Part shown: piece by piece, positions 1-8,091 of the stretch
Numbering within the stretch: position 1 is the stretch's first letter
How the letters are laid out: each line of letters begins with the position of its first letter
Assembly: GCA_046329195.1 (NCBI GenBank)
Contig: JAXLVB010000001.1
Coordinates: 558,001-622,000 of the forward strand
Direction: 5' to 3'
From: JAXLVB01 sp046329195
GTDB lineage: Bacteria; Bacteroidota; Bacteroidia; Cytophagales; Spirosomataceae
Length of the DNA: 64,000 nt
The notes under the pieces: generated by a model
The model's database searches: none
Told to the model about the DNA's origin: nothing
What the model saw: only the letters and a program-made list of their open reading frames with translations
Translations under genes and position numbers: made by a program

Positions 1-500
1 CTTTCGGCTTGTTCGCCGAGGTATTTAAGCACCAGATTACCTCCTAAGCTAAAACCAACCAATACGATTTCGTGATAACGACCCAGCGCTAGCACGTAGT
101 CAATTACCGCTTTGAGGTCATCGGTGGCGCCATGATGGTAAAATCGCTCTAGGCGGTTGGGTTCGCCACTACATCCTCGGAGGTTCCAGGCGAGGGCGTC
201 ATAGCCTTTTTGGTTAAAGGTCCGCACCATGCCTAGCATGTATGTACGCTCCGACGAACCCTCTAACCCGTGGCTCAAAATCACCAAAGGTCTAGCCGAA
301 TCCGGAGGTTTGGGAAGAATCGTATTGGCTGCAAAAGACCAATCCAAATCCAAGAAGTCGCCATCGGGTAGCTCTAGTCGTTCACGCACATAGTCCACCC
401 CACTTACCTTTCGGAAAGCACTCGGGATGATGGTCTGTAAATGTTGTTTGTTTTTCAGCCAACGAGGGGGCCGATAGGTAGATTGTTCAATTAGTGGCAT
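1..500 (-). CDS. YheT-like alpha/beta hydrolase (C-terminus cut by window edge)
   Basis: Reading the minus strand from the ATG at 500 gives an open frame that runs off the window at base 1, so only the N-terminal ~166 residues are present. It begins MPLIEQSTYRPPRWLKNKQ, has the oxyanion-side motif SHGLEGSSERTYM, and the nucleophile elbow GFSLGGNLVLKYLGE, where the Ser of GFSLGG is the expected catalytic residue. This is the pattern of the YheT/AB-hydrolase-4 family of cytosolic hydrolases, whose physiological substrate is generally unknown. The catalytic Asp and His would lie outside the window. It is followed upstream on the same strand by comEC with a 78-base gap, so the two may be co-transcribed. 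Family assignment is firm; function is not. Confidence 0.85.
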   Translation of the reverse strand, partial: MPLIEQSTYRPPRWLKNKQHLQTIIPSAFRKVSGVDYVRERLELPDGDFLDLDWSFAANTILPKPPDSARPLVILSHGLEGSSERTYMLGMVRTFNQKGYDALAWNLRGCSGEPNRLERFYHHGATDDLKAVIDYVLALGRYHEIVLVGFSLGGNLVLKYLGEQAE

Positions 501-578
501 CGGTTCATGGGTCAACGATACTGCTTCAAAGATGCTTTTTTTGAGCAAATTGTTGCAGCACGCTGATAATCTTTCATT

Positions 579-2711
579 TCATGGCTTATTTTCCTGCAAG
601 ACCAAAGCCCCCTGTTTTGCTACAGCATAGCATGGAATCTGGGCTTGATTTGCTTCGGCCAATAAGCGCTCAGTATAGAAAGTAGAATACGAACCATCAA
701 TCACCAACTGCTTGAAAGCCAGATGTTTGATTTTGTCTAACTTCTTTACCGAATTATTTGCCAAAATTAAGAAATCAACCGTAGGTGCTGCTAATAGTAA
801 CTCAGTGTTTTTGAGGGATTGGTCCACAAGTAACAACGATTTTTGATGCCAAAATAGTATCTTACAAAGTGGATTTGAACGTACCGAAAGAGCTTTTTTG
901 AGTGTGTCCGTAATCCCTTTTGACGACCAGAAATTGTTAAATCGAAAACTAATGTCTTTTCGGCTACGCAGTAGGCCATCGTCAGCATAGAGTAGTGCCG
1001 ACGTTCCCTCAATGGCCGAAATCGCTGTGTGTTTCGGAATAGCATGAATCACCAGCAGCGACTGTTGATGAGCCATTATTTTTTCGTACACATTGAAAAC
1101 CAACAGAATAGCAATAACCGCAGCGCAGAGTTTGACATACACAAACTGCCGGGTTTCACGCAAGGCACAAAAGAAAAAAATCAGCACATAAAGTAGCACC
1201 ATTTCCCACGGAGTAATATACAGCCATTTGGTGATGGAATAAGGAATCCGTTCGGTCCACAAAACAGACCAGTTGAGTAGCTTGACACTCCACGTAAGCA
1301 AGTAGGCCAAATAACCGAGGGGTAAAGTCCAGCCAATAGTCACCAATAGGGCAGCAATCACCACAAAAATTAATCCTGCAATCAGGGCGACCGATGACAA
1401 CAAAATCACAATCGGATTGGCCAATAAAAAGTAGTTAGGGAATTGATGAAAGTAATAGAGCGTAATAGGCAATGTGGCAATTTGTGCAGCAACGGCTACC
1501 GTTGTGACTTTCCAGATACGGTCGAGTAGCCACATGGCTATATTTTTGTTTTTGTCGATAGCCACGAGCGGATTGAGTAATGGTTGAAAATAAATCATGC
1601 CAAAAACCGCCAAATACGAGAGTTGAAAGCCTACATTGATGAGGAAATACGGGTTGATGAGCAACAACAAAAAGGCCGATAACGCTACGGTGTTGTAGCT
1701 GTTTTGCTTACGATTCACGTTTTCGGCAATGACAATGAGCGAAAACATACACGTGGAGCGCAACACGGGCGATGACAACCCCGTCACGAAGGCATAAAAC
1801 CACAAAATCCCTAAAATAGTAACCACAAAAAGGGGCTTACCTACTTTTTTGATGCGCTTTAACTTTCCTAATACCCCTGCCAGCACTACATAGATAACCC
1901 CCACGTGCAAGCCCGATACCGATAGTACATGAATGGCTCCAGCCGCCGAGTAGGCTTGTACCAAGTCGTTGTCGAGGTCGTCTCGCAGCCCCAGCACCAT
2001 CGCATTGGCCACCGCATACTCCTGCTTCGAACCAATGTAAGTGGTCATCAAACTATCAGCATAATTGTTCACGGCAAAAGCGATGCTAAATAGCCGATTC
2101 GGTACGATATGGCCTACTTTTGCAAAGTTACTGTCGGGCAGATAGTGCTGATGGTAGATGTTCTGGGTAGTTAAATAACGCCGATAATCAAACTCTTCGG
2201 GGTTTTTAGGGCCGTCAACAGGTTTAGGTATGCCCTTCACTAGTAACACATCGCCGTAAGTAGGCTTGAGGTCAATGTCTTTGCTGATATAAAGTAGTAC
2301 ATTACCAGTGGCTGCTTGCCATTTTGTATCTTTAAATACTCTTTTGACTTCGCCTGTGGCCTTCCAACTTTTCTCTTTTTGCTCGACCAACGAATTGATA
2401 ATCACCTCATAATGCGAGAACGATTCGGCATACATAAAGTGGCTTGGTTTGTTTTTGTCGGTCTGAAGGCCCGTAAGCAAATAGCCTGCCCCTATCAAAA
2501 AACCAATACCCAGTAAGCCCGTAATTTGTTGAACATCTAGCCGCTTGCGAAAGGGAATCAACAACAAAAAAACCCCACCTACCAGTAGTAAAATACCCCA
2601 CCACCATGCCTGATAAGCTTCTATCCACAAGTAAAGTGTGATCCCAAGCATCAGGGCGATGCAGTACCGAACAAACGGAAATGGAGTCCAGAGAATGCGA
2701 AAAGTTGACAT
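579..2711 (-). CDS. comEC: ComEC/Rec2-family DNA uptake channel protein
   Basis: This is a 710-residue integral membrane protein. Two or three hydrophobic segments lie in the first 75 residues, followed by a soluble DUF4131/OB-fold-like part (about 90-215). The Competence domain with many membrane helices then runs to about residue 540; it contains the family signature region AAGAIHVLSVSGLHVGVIY. ComEC forms the inner-membrane channel for single-stranded DNA during natural transformation. The C-terminal ~160 residues correspond to the place of the metallo-beta-lactamase-like domain, but I see no HxHxDH zinc motif; short forms like this are common in Bacteroidota. The open frame also allows a TTG one codon upstream (2714); I prefer the ATG at 2711. 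Confidence 0.88.
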   Translation of the reverse strand: MSTFRILWTPFPFVRYCIALMLGITLYLWIEAYQAWWWGILLLVGGVFLLLIPFRKRLDVQQITGLLGIGFLIGAGYLLTGLQTDKNKPSHFMYAESFSHYEVIINSLVEQKEKSWKATGEVKRVFKDTKWQAATGNVLLYISKDIDLKPTYGDVLLVKGIPKPVDGPKNPEEFDYRRYLTTQNIYHQHYLPDSNFAKVGHIVPNRLFSIAFAVNNYADSLMTTYIGSKQEYAVANAMVLGLRDDLDNDLVQAYSAAGAIHVLSVSGLHVGVIYVVLAGVLGKLKRIKKVGKPLFVVTILGILWFYAFVTGLSSPVLRSTCMFSLIVIAENVNRKQNSYNTVALSAFLLLLINPYFLINVGFQLSYLAVFGMIYFQPLLNPLVAIDKNKNIAMWLLDRIWKVTTVAVAAQIATLPITLYYFHQFPNYFLLANPIVILLSSVALIAGLIFVVIAALLVTIGWTLPLGYLAYLLTWSVKLLNWSVLWTERIPYSITKWLYITPWEMVLLYVLIFFFCALRETRQFVYVKLCAAVIAILLVFNVYEKIMAHQQSLLVIHAIPKHTAISAIEGTSALLYADDGLLRSRKDISFRFNNFWSSKGITDTLKKALSVRSNPLCKILFWHQKSLLLVDQSLKNTELLLAAPTVDFLILANNSVKKLDKIKHLAFKQLVIDGSYSTFYTERLLAEANQAQIPCYAVAKQGALVLQENKP

Positions 2712-2876
2712 CAATAGGATGAAATAGGGAACAGGCGAAGTTTACTGCAAAATCAGTAAATTTTTCTAAAAACCCAAAAGCAAGGTTAAAAGCCAACAAA
2801 AAACGAGAGTTTTTTATACTTTTAGGGGAAAAAAATAGTTAAATAGGCAGCAAACATTCCATTAGTCCCCACATCA

Positions 2877-3557
2877 ATGTCCCATAAAATACTCCTTGTA
2901 GAAGACGACGACAGCCTTGGTTTTGTAGTGAAAGATAACCTCGAAATGAGTGGTTATGCCGTGAACTGGCAAAAAAACGGTAAAGCAGGTAAGACCACTT
3001 TTGGTCAAAATGCCTTCGATTTGTGCATTTTGGATGTGATGCTACCCGAAATGGATGGTTTTACCTTAGCCGAACACATCCGTCAGTCAGGCAGTGAAGT
3101 GCCCATTATTTTTTTGACTGCCAAATCCCTCAAAGAAGACCGGATTCAGGGTTTCAAGATTGGTGGCGACGACTACCTCACCAAGCCCTTTAGTATCGAA
3201 GAATTAGTGTTGCGAATAGAGGTAATTCTGAAGCGTTCGGGCAAGAAAAACGGGCAGGCTACTACTACACAAGCCGTTGGGCAATATCAATTTGATAGTA
3301 AAAACCTAAAGCTATCACATTCTGATGGCGACTCCGAGCTTACCCAACGAGAAGCAGAACTGTTAAAATTGCTCCTCCAGCACAAAAACAACGTCGTGAG
3401 TCGAGAAAAAATCTTAATAGACCTCTGGGGCGAAGATGACTATTTTAAGGGCCGTAGTCTCGACGTATTCATTACCCGCCTACGCAAATACCTCAGCCAT
3501 GACCCCACTATTAAGCTAGTCAATGTTCATGGCGTTGGGTTTAGGTTGGAGTGTTAG
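2877..3557 (+). CDS. OmpR/PhoB-family response regulator
   Basis: A 226-residue two-domain regulator. The receiver domain (1-120) has the acidic pocket EDDD at 9-12, the phospho-acceptor Asp53 in ILDVMLPEMDGF, the Thr of FLTAKS and the Lys of YLTKPFS. The C-terminal winged-helix DNA-binding domain (about 130-226) ends VNVHGVGFRLEC, typical of Trans_reg_C. No histidine kinase is adjacent, so it is an orphan in this window. The ATG at 2877 gives a canonical receiver N-terminus (MSHKILLVEDD). It is divergent from comEC with about 165 bases between the starts, and ends at a strong bidirectional terminator. The phosphodonor and target genes cannot be inferred from context. Confidence 0.93.
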   Translation: MSHKILLVEDDDSLGFVVKDNLEMSGYAVNWQKNGKAGKTTFGQNAFDLCILDVMLPEMDGFTLAEHIRQSGSEVPIIFLTAKSLKEDRIQGFKIGGDDYLTKPFSIEELVLRIEVILKRSGKKNGQATTTQAVGQYQFDSKNLKLSHSDGDSELTQREAELLKLLLQHKNNVVSREKILIDLWGEDDYFKGRSLDVFITRLRKYLSHDPTIKLVNVHGVGFRLEC

Positions 3558-3563
3558 GGGGAT

Positions 3564-3596
3564 AAAAAAACGGGGCTTTTGAAGCCCCGTTTTTTG
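3564..3596. terminator. Bidirectional intrinsic terminator
   Basis: The stem CGGGGCTT (3571-3578) pairs with AAGCCCCG (3582-3589) around a 3-base loop and is flanked by seven A on the left and a T run on the right. It sits between the convergent ends of the response regulator and the T9SS cargo gene, so it can serve both strands. Confidence 0.9.
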
Positions 3597-3598
3597 TG

Positions 3599-6274
3599 TT
3601 ATTCTATTTTGAGAATCTTCTTGACTATCTTTTTGTTGTTGGTTTCGGCTTGTAGCAAATACATCCCAGGCTGATATTGGCTTAAATTAATGCTGGTTTC
3701 GTGGCGTTGCACTTCGTCGTCCAGTTTCCATTCAGCATGATAATTGCCCAAGCCATTGCTAAGTCGAAGTTTGACGGCACTTGGCTCGGCTAGTAGAATA
3801 ACTACACTCATCTGACCCGAAGTTGGGTTCGGATACGCCGACAACTCCATCTCTTCCGATTCTTCTAAAGATGCTATTCGTGAAGCAGCAATCGAAACAG
3901 AGGTGGTAGCTGAAGCAGAACAACCAGAACTTGGAGCTGTTAATACCACGGTATATACCCCAAATTTAGATGAATTAACAGGAGTAATGGTGGGTTTTCG
4001 TTCTGCACTCGTAAAACTCGACGGGCCACTCCAGGTATATTGCATCCCAGTAGGGTTGGCTTCGAGTACAATCTTGGTCGAGTTAGTAGTATTGGTAGCA
4101 CTGGCTACCAACGGGGTAGGTGTATTTACATAAATCGTCTTGGAGTCTGTTGTCTTACAGGCACCTATACCCGTAACTTTGAGTGTATAAGGCCCTGCGA
4201 GCGTGATGGTAATGGTACTGGTTACACCTGGTGGAACCATAGCTGAGTTGTTGAGAAGCCATTCGTAGGTGACATCATCTCGGTATATACCTACCAAATC
4301 AAGCGTTTTGCCTGGGCACAAATAAAACTTACCCGAAGACGTGGTAAAATCAGCCGAAGGTTTGGTCACTACCGAAACGGTAGCCGTAGCCCCCGAAGTA
4401 CACGTATAGGTATTCGTTACCGTCACACTGAACGAAAATACCCCTCCGCCGAGGCCATTATTCAATTTGAAAGTAGCCTGATTGGTAGTACTGGTAAAAG
4501 TTCCTCCCGAACTGGACCACGCATATGAGCCTATTCCGGGCGTTGCCGTCAGAATCAGAGAAGTTCCTTCACAAATTTTAGCATCAGATGGCGCTATACT
4601 TACCGCAGTGGTTGGTCGGACAGTAGCCGTGGCCGTAGCCAAACTGGTACAACTGTTGATATTATTAGTAGCAGTCACACTAAAACTAAAAGACCCGCCA
4701 CTTGAGCTGCTAAACGTAGCTAGATTGGTGGTGCTCGTGAATGCCCCACCCGAACTGCCCCAAGCATACCCACCTAGGCCAGGAGTTGCAGTCAAGTTGA
4801 TCGTTTGACCCGCACATACATTGGTACTCGATGGATTGATACTTACCGTAGGATTAACATTGACCGAAGTACTTGCCGTAGCAGAGTTGGTGCAACTATT
4901 TGAGTTAGTGGCCGTCACCGAAAACGAAAAGCCCCCCACACTACTATTACTAAACGTAGCTAAGTTGGTAGTGCTTGCAAACGTTCCGCCCGAGTTTGCC
5001 CAAGCATAGTTGCTCAAACCAGCCGTTGCTGTCAGATTGAGCGCTTGCCCTTGGCATATATTAGACGTGCTGGGGGATATACTCAGCGTAGGTTTGGCAT
5101 AATACGTAATGCTGAGGGTAGTAGAGTTGGTACAAGAATTGACATTGGTAACGGTGACTGAAAAACTTCTCCCCGCCGACGGTGCCAACGAAGGTGGTGC
5201 CCCCACTGTATAACTTGGATTGGCAACAGCGGTGTTAAACCCACCGGGCGTACCCCCAGAGACAGCCCATCCCACACTCGTCCCATTATTGGCCGCAGTG
5301 AGGCTCAACGTAGCCCCCTGACATATATTTCCGGTAGGAGACACCACCGAAATGGATACGGTGGGTAGGGGGTTAACCGTAATAACTGCTGTAGCAGTCG
5401 CTGAACAAGTGGATAGTCCATTGGGTAAGGTGGTCACCGAAATAGTCATATTCCCCGAAGTCTCTGGAGTGTAAATTGTGGGGTTAGAGGCAGAAGTATT
5501 GAAGGCTCCTCCAGAGGCACTCCAAGAATAATAAGGCCCCAAAATGGTGGAATTTCCACCAACAGCCGTTAAGTTGACTGATGAGCCAATACAAATCGCT
5601 GTAGTTGGAGAAATAGACGTTTCGCCGTTGATGGAGGTGGAAGTTGTGGCAGAGCTGGTACAAGAATTACTGGTTGCCGATACAGAGAACGTGAAAACCC
5701 CTCCCGTTGTAGGGGTATAATTAGGCGATGAACTTGTAGAATTAAACCCGCCAGGGCCCGCCCAACTATAAGAACCCGTTGGTATGGGGTTTACTAAAAT
5801 ACCTACTGGTCTTAAACTCCCTTGTGTCCCTTTACAACCTCCTAAATCAAGATTGTACGAAGGGTTTAAGTTAATGCCATTGATATTAAAAGCAGACGAA
5901 CATACTGTATTACCCCCTGCAATTTCTACTCTAATTTTACGGTTGGATGTTCCAAGTATACCAATAGAAGTAGGTATTATGTAACTAAATGTAGAGGTAG
6001 ATGTACTTATAGTATTACCCGTTAATGGAGCCTCATTTCCTATACCACAACCATTACCAATAAGTGGCGTATTTCCTAATGAGATAGTAAGTGCTTTGGG
6101 TGTACCAGGGGTACTGGCTAAAGTAACGGTAACTGTAATCGTGGCACCAAGGCATATTGCCCCTGATGGAACTTGTACACTGGTAATGTTTTGTCCTTGC
6201 ACAGCAACTGTACTAAGAAAAGTTCCAACTACAAACAAAATGGCTAATCGGAAGAAAGGTAAAGATGTCTTCAT
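3599..6274 (-). CDS. T9SS-secreted multi-repeat Ig/PKD-like surface protein
   Basis: This 891-residue protein starts with a Sec signal peptide (MKTSLPFFRLAILFVVGTFL, cleavage likely after VQGQ near residue 28). It ends with a type IX secretion type A sorting domain: the linker is followed by LSAYPNPTSGQMSV, a beta-strand-rich stretch with NLSQYQPGMYLLQ, and a basic tail KKIVKKILKIE. Between them lie about eight Ser/Thr/Gly-rich Ig/PKD-like modules with recurring ICQG/VCAG Cys, a YAW core and SFSVTATN...C patterns. The best conserved copies cover roughly residues 390-650. Such proteins are exported by T9SS and anchored on or released from the cell surface, often as adhesins. No enzymatic domain is visible. 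It is convergent with the response regulator and divergent from porP/sprF. Confidence 0.85.
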   Translation of the reverse strand: MKTSLPFFRLAILFVVGTFLSTVAVQGQNITSVQVPSGAICLGATITVTVTLASTPGTPKALTISLGNTPLIGNGCGIGNEAPLTGNTISTSTSTFSYIIPTSIGILGTSNRKIRVEIAGGNTVCSSAFNINGINLNPSYNLDLGGCKGTQGSLRPVGILVNPIPTGSYSWAGPGGFNSTSSSPNYTPTTGGVFTFSVSATSNSCTSSATTSTSINGETSISPTTAICIGSSVNLTAVGGNSTILGPYYSWSASGGAFNTSASNPTIYTPETSGNMTISVTTLPNGLSTCSATATAVITVNPLPTVSISVVSPTGNICQGATLSLTAANNGTSVGWAVSGGTPGGFNTAVANPSYTVGAPPSLAPSAGRSFSVTVTNVNSCTNSTTLSITYYAKPTLSISPSTSNICQGQALNLTATAGLSNYAWANSGGTFASTTNLATFSNSSVGGFSFSVTATNSNSCTNSATASTSVNVNPTVSINPSSTNVCAGQTINLTATPGLGGYAWGSSGGAFTSTTNLATFSSSSGGSFSFSVTATNNINSCTSLATATATVRPTTAVSIAPSDAKICEGTSLILTATPGIGSYAWSSSGGTFTSTTNQATFKLNNGLGGGVFSFSVTVTNTYTCTSGATATVSVVTKPSADFTTSSGKFYLCPGKTLDLVGIYRDDVTYEWLLNNSAMVPPGVTSTITITLAGPYTLKVTGIGACKTTDSKTIYVNTPTPLVASATNTTNSTKIVLEANPTGMQYTWSGPSSFTSAERKPTITPVNSSKFGVYTVVLTAPSSGCSASATTSVSIAASRIASLEESEEMELSAYPNPTSGQMSVVILLAEPSAVKLRLSNGLGNYHAEWKLDDEVQRHETSINLSQYQPGMYLLQAETNNKKIVKKILKIE

Positions 6275-6741
6275 GTTTTTGGAGAAGAAGGGTTAGAATG
6301 TGCAAACAAAGTATCAATAGTAAGGTGATTTATTATAAAAAACAAAGTTTTTAAAGATTATTTAGGGTGTGGTTGGCATTTTCATAAAAATGAACACCCT
6401 AAATAATCCACATTAGTAGTCAATATACGTATGCCCATCAAACGTCTCTATACGCTTGCCGATTAGGTATATTTAATCAAAAATCTTGGCACGATTTATG
6501 CAACATTTCTTACAACATCAGATGGGTTAGTATTTCCATTCTGGCTAAACTTAGTCGGCCTTTAAATTGTGCTTTTACAAGAATAGATTTAACTATTCTA
6601 TGTCGAATGCTCGTCCAGAAAGCTCTGGCATGGAATTCGTAGAAGAATTTTTCGACTCTAAAATAACCCCGAAAAGAACCCATAACCCGTTGATAAATTG
6701 AGTAAACCAAAAACAATTATGTAACTAAACTTTACCTGCAA
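6275..6741. other. Intergenic region between divergent T9SS-related genes
   Basis: This 467-base AT-rich stretch separates the start of the T9SS cargo gene from that of porP/sprF. I see no convincing gene in it; the one minus-strand reading frame (6510-6716) has no signal peptide or recognisable domain. It should hold the promoters for both flanking genes, but no clear TTTG/TAnnTTTG pair stands out. Its main feature is the large inverted repeat at 6356-6408. Confidence 0.6.
6356..6408. repeat. Large perfect inverted repeat (15-bp arms)
   Basis: The arm GATTATTTAGGGTGT (6356-6370) is matched perfectly by ACACCCTAAATAATC (6394-6408). The 23-base loop itself contains a smaller inverted repeat (CATTTT ... 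AAAATG). It lies about 85 bases upstream of the minus-strand cargo gene and about 330 bases upstream of porP. There is no T run beside it, so it is not a standard terminator. It could be a regulator-binding site, or a 5' UTR hairpin of the minus-strand transcript. Confidence 0.7.
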
Positions 6742-7728
6742 ATGGAAAAGAAACCAATACGCAATCGGGTCAAAACCTTTTTTTGTCGTGTAGCACTGGC
6801 TGGTGTAGTAGTATCAGGGCTATCTATCAACGCACACGCTCAGCAAGAAGCCATGTACTCGCAGTACATGTTCAACACGCTGGCACTTAATCCTGCCTAT
6901 GCGGGTAGCCGTGACGTCCTCTCTATGACAGCTTTGTATCGTCGTCAGTGGGTAGGTATCGAAGGGGCTCCTACTACTCAAACTTTCACAGCCGATGCCC
7001 CCCTCAACAAAGAGCGCATTGGTTTAGGTTTACAGTTGTTCAACGACCAAATCGGTGCACAACGCAGCACAGGGGCCTATGCAAGTTATGCGTTTCGTAT
7101 CAAAGTGTCTCGTCGTACCACTTTGGCGTTGGGGCTGCAAGCAGGTGCAACCAACTTTCGCTGGGATCTGGCCTCGGTAGATGCCGGTGGTGCCGACCCC
7201 GTGTTTAGTCAAAATGTAAACAAATGGCTCCCTAACTTCGGAACGGGTATCTATATCAGCAACGATAAAGCCTACTTTGGCGTGTCGGTTCCGGCTCTAA
7301 TTAGAGGTAAGCTAAACGAATACTCTCGAAGCGACTCGGCTCGTCAGCAACGTCACTATTTTGTAATGGCAGGCTTTGTCATGCGCCTCGGTAACTCGCT
7401 TCACCTCAAGCCTTCGGTGTTGTTTAAGGGCGTTCAAGGAGCTCCTATCGCCTTCGATGCCAACCTAAACCTTTGGATTAAAAACCGCATCGCTATTGGT
7501 GGCTCGTACCGTACAGGAAACCTGAAGTTTAACAACGATAAAATCAGTGGTGGTAAATTAGGCGATGCTGTAGTTGGCTTACTAGAAGTGCAGCTCACCG
7601 ACCAGCTACGCTTTGGTTACGCTTATGACTATATGTTGAACGACCTCAAGAAAGAAAGTCACGAGATTATGTTGCGCTACGAATTTGGCTTCAGCAAAAG
7701 CAAAATTCTTACGCCTCGATATTTTTAA
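6742..7728 (+). CDS. PorP/SprF family type IX secretion outer-membrane protein
   Basis: A 328-residue outer-membrane beta-barrel protein. It has a signal peptide ending SINAHA/QQ near residue 33, followed by the family hallmark MYSQYMFNTLALNPAYAGSR and a run of alternating beta strands to the C-terminal aromatic (TPRYF). PorP/SprF proteins partner with T9SS cargo; in Flavobacterium, SprF is needed for secretion of SprB, and many paralogues pair with individual large adhesins bearing type B sorting domains. The next gene downstream on the same strand is a PorE-like protein, a common pairing. A terminator-like hairpin follows it, so co-transcription with the next gene may be partial. Confidence 0.92.
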   Translation: MEKKPIRNRVKTFFCRVALAGVVVSGLSINAHAQQEAMYSQYMFNTLALNPAYAGSRDVLSMTALYRRQWVGIEGAPTTQTFTADAPLNKERIGLGLQLFNDQIGAQRSTGAYASYAFRIKVSRRTTLALGLQAGATNFRWDLASVDAGGADPVFSQNVNKWLPNFGTGIYISNDKAYFGVSVPALIRGKLNEYSRSDSARQQRHYFVMAGFVMRLGNSLHLKPSVLFKGVQGAPIAFDANLNLWIKNRIAIGGSYRTGNLKFNNDKISGGKLGDAVVGLLEVQLTDQLRFGYAYDYMLNDLKKESHEIMLRYEFGFSKSKILTPRYF

Positions 7729-7736
7729 TTGGACAG

Positions 7737-7783
7737 CGTCAGCAAGCTCAAATCCCCCGCCATGGAGAGCTTGCTGACGTTTC
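7737..7783 (+). terminator. Terminator-like hairpin after porP/sprF
   Basis: A perfect 13-bp stem, CGTCAGCAAGCTC (7737-7749) with GAGCTTGCTGACG (7767-7779), begins eight bases after the stop codon and is followed by TTTCT. The T run is short, so termination may be partial. Confidence 0.65.
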
Positions 7784-7902
7784 TATCGAAAACCAAGTTA
7801 TTAAAAGAATCTATAGTTGCTAAAATGGAGGAGTATAGCGAGGCGTAAGTATTTAGCATCTTTTTGGGTTACCCGAATTTTTTTTAAAATTTATCGTTTA
7901 TT

Positions 7903-7950
7903 GAGCGTGGGTTAAGAGGAAGTAATACCTCTTAGGATACCCCACGCTTG
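7903..7950 (+). repeat. Two-part stem-loop in the leader of the PorE-like gene
   Basis: The outer stem is GCGTGGG (7905-7911) with CCCACGC (7941-7947). The inner stem is TAAGAGG (7913-7919) with CCTCTTA (7928-7934) around an 8-base loop, and a six-base asymmetric bulge (7935-7940) lies on the 3' side. No T run follows, so it is not a normal terminator. It lies about 140 bases upstream of the start codon and could be a leader-RNA structure or an RNA-stability element. Confidence 0.5.
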
Positions 7951-8091
7951 ACCTGTTTACCAACAAAAACTGAGTAGTTTACAGACAAAGCCCCAACAAG
8001 GTAAAGAAAGTAACCACCTTGCTTGGTGCATTTGCGTATCCCAACTCAATAGTTTCATTACCTGACCTAGGGGACGATAACCCAAAAAATT

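Larger units (their letters stand above)
7729..8091. other. Intergenic region between porP/sprF and the PorE-like gene
   Basis: This 363-base stretch has no supportable gene. It holds the terminator-like hairpin at its start and a second, more complex stem-loop at 7903-7950. No clear Bacteroidota promoter pair was found just upstream of 8092. Confidence 0.5.

Noticed and set aside
2407..2799. Minus-strand frame of 130 codons overlapping the comEC start
   Set aside because: It overlaps comEC in another frame and lacks any recognisable domain.
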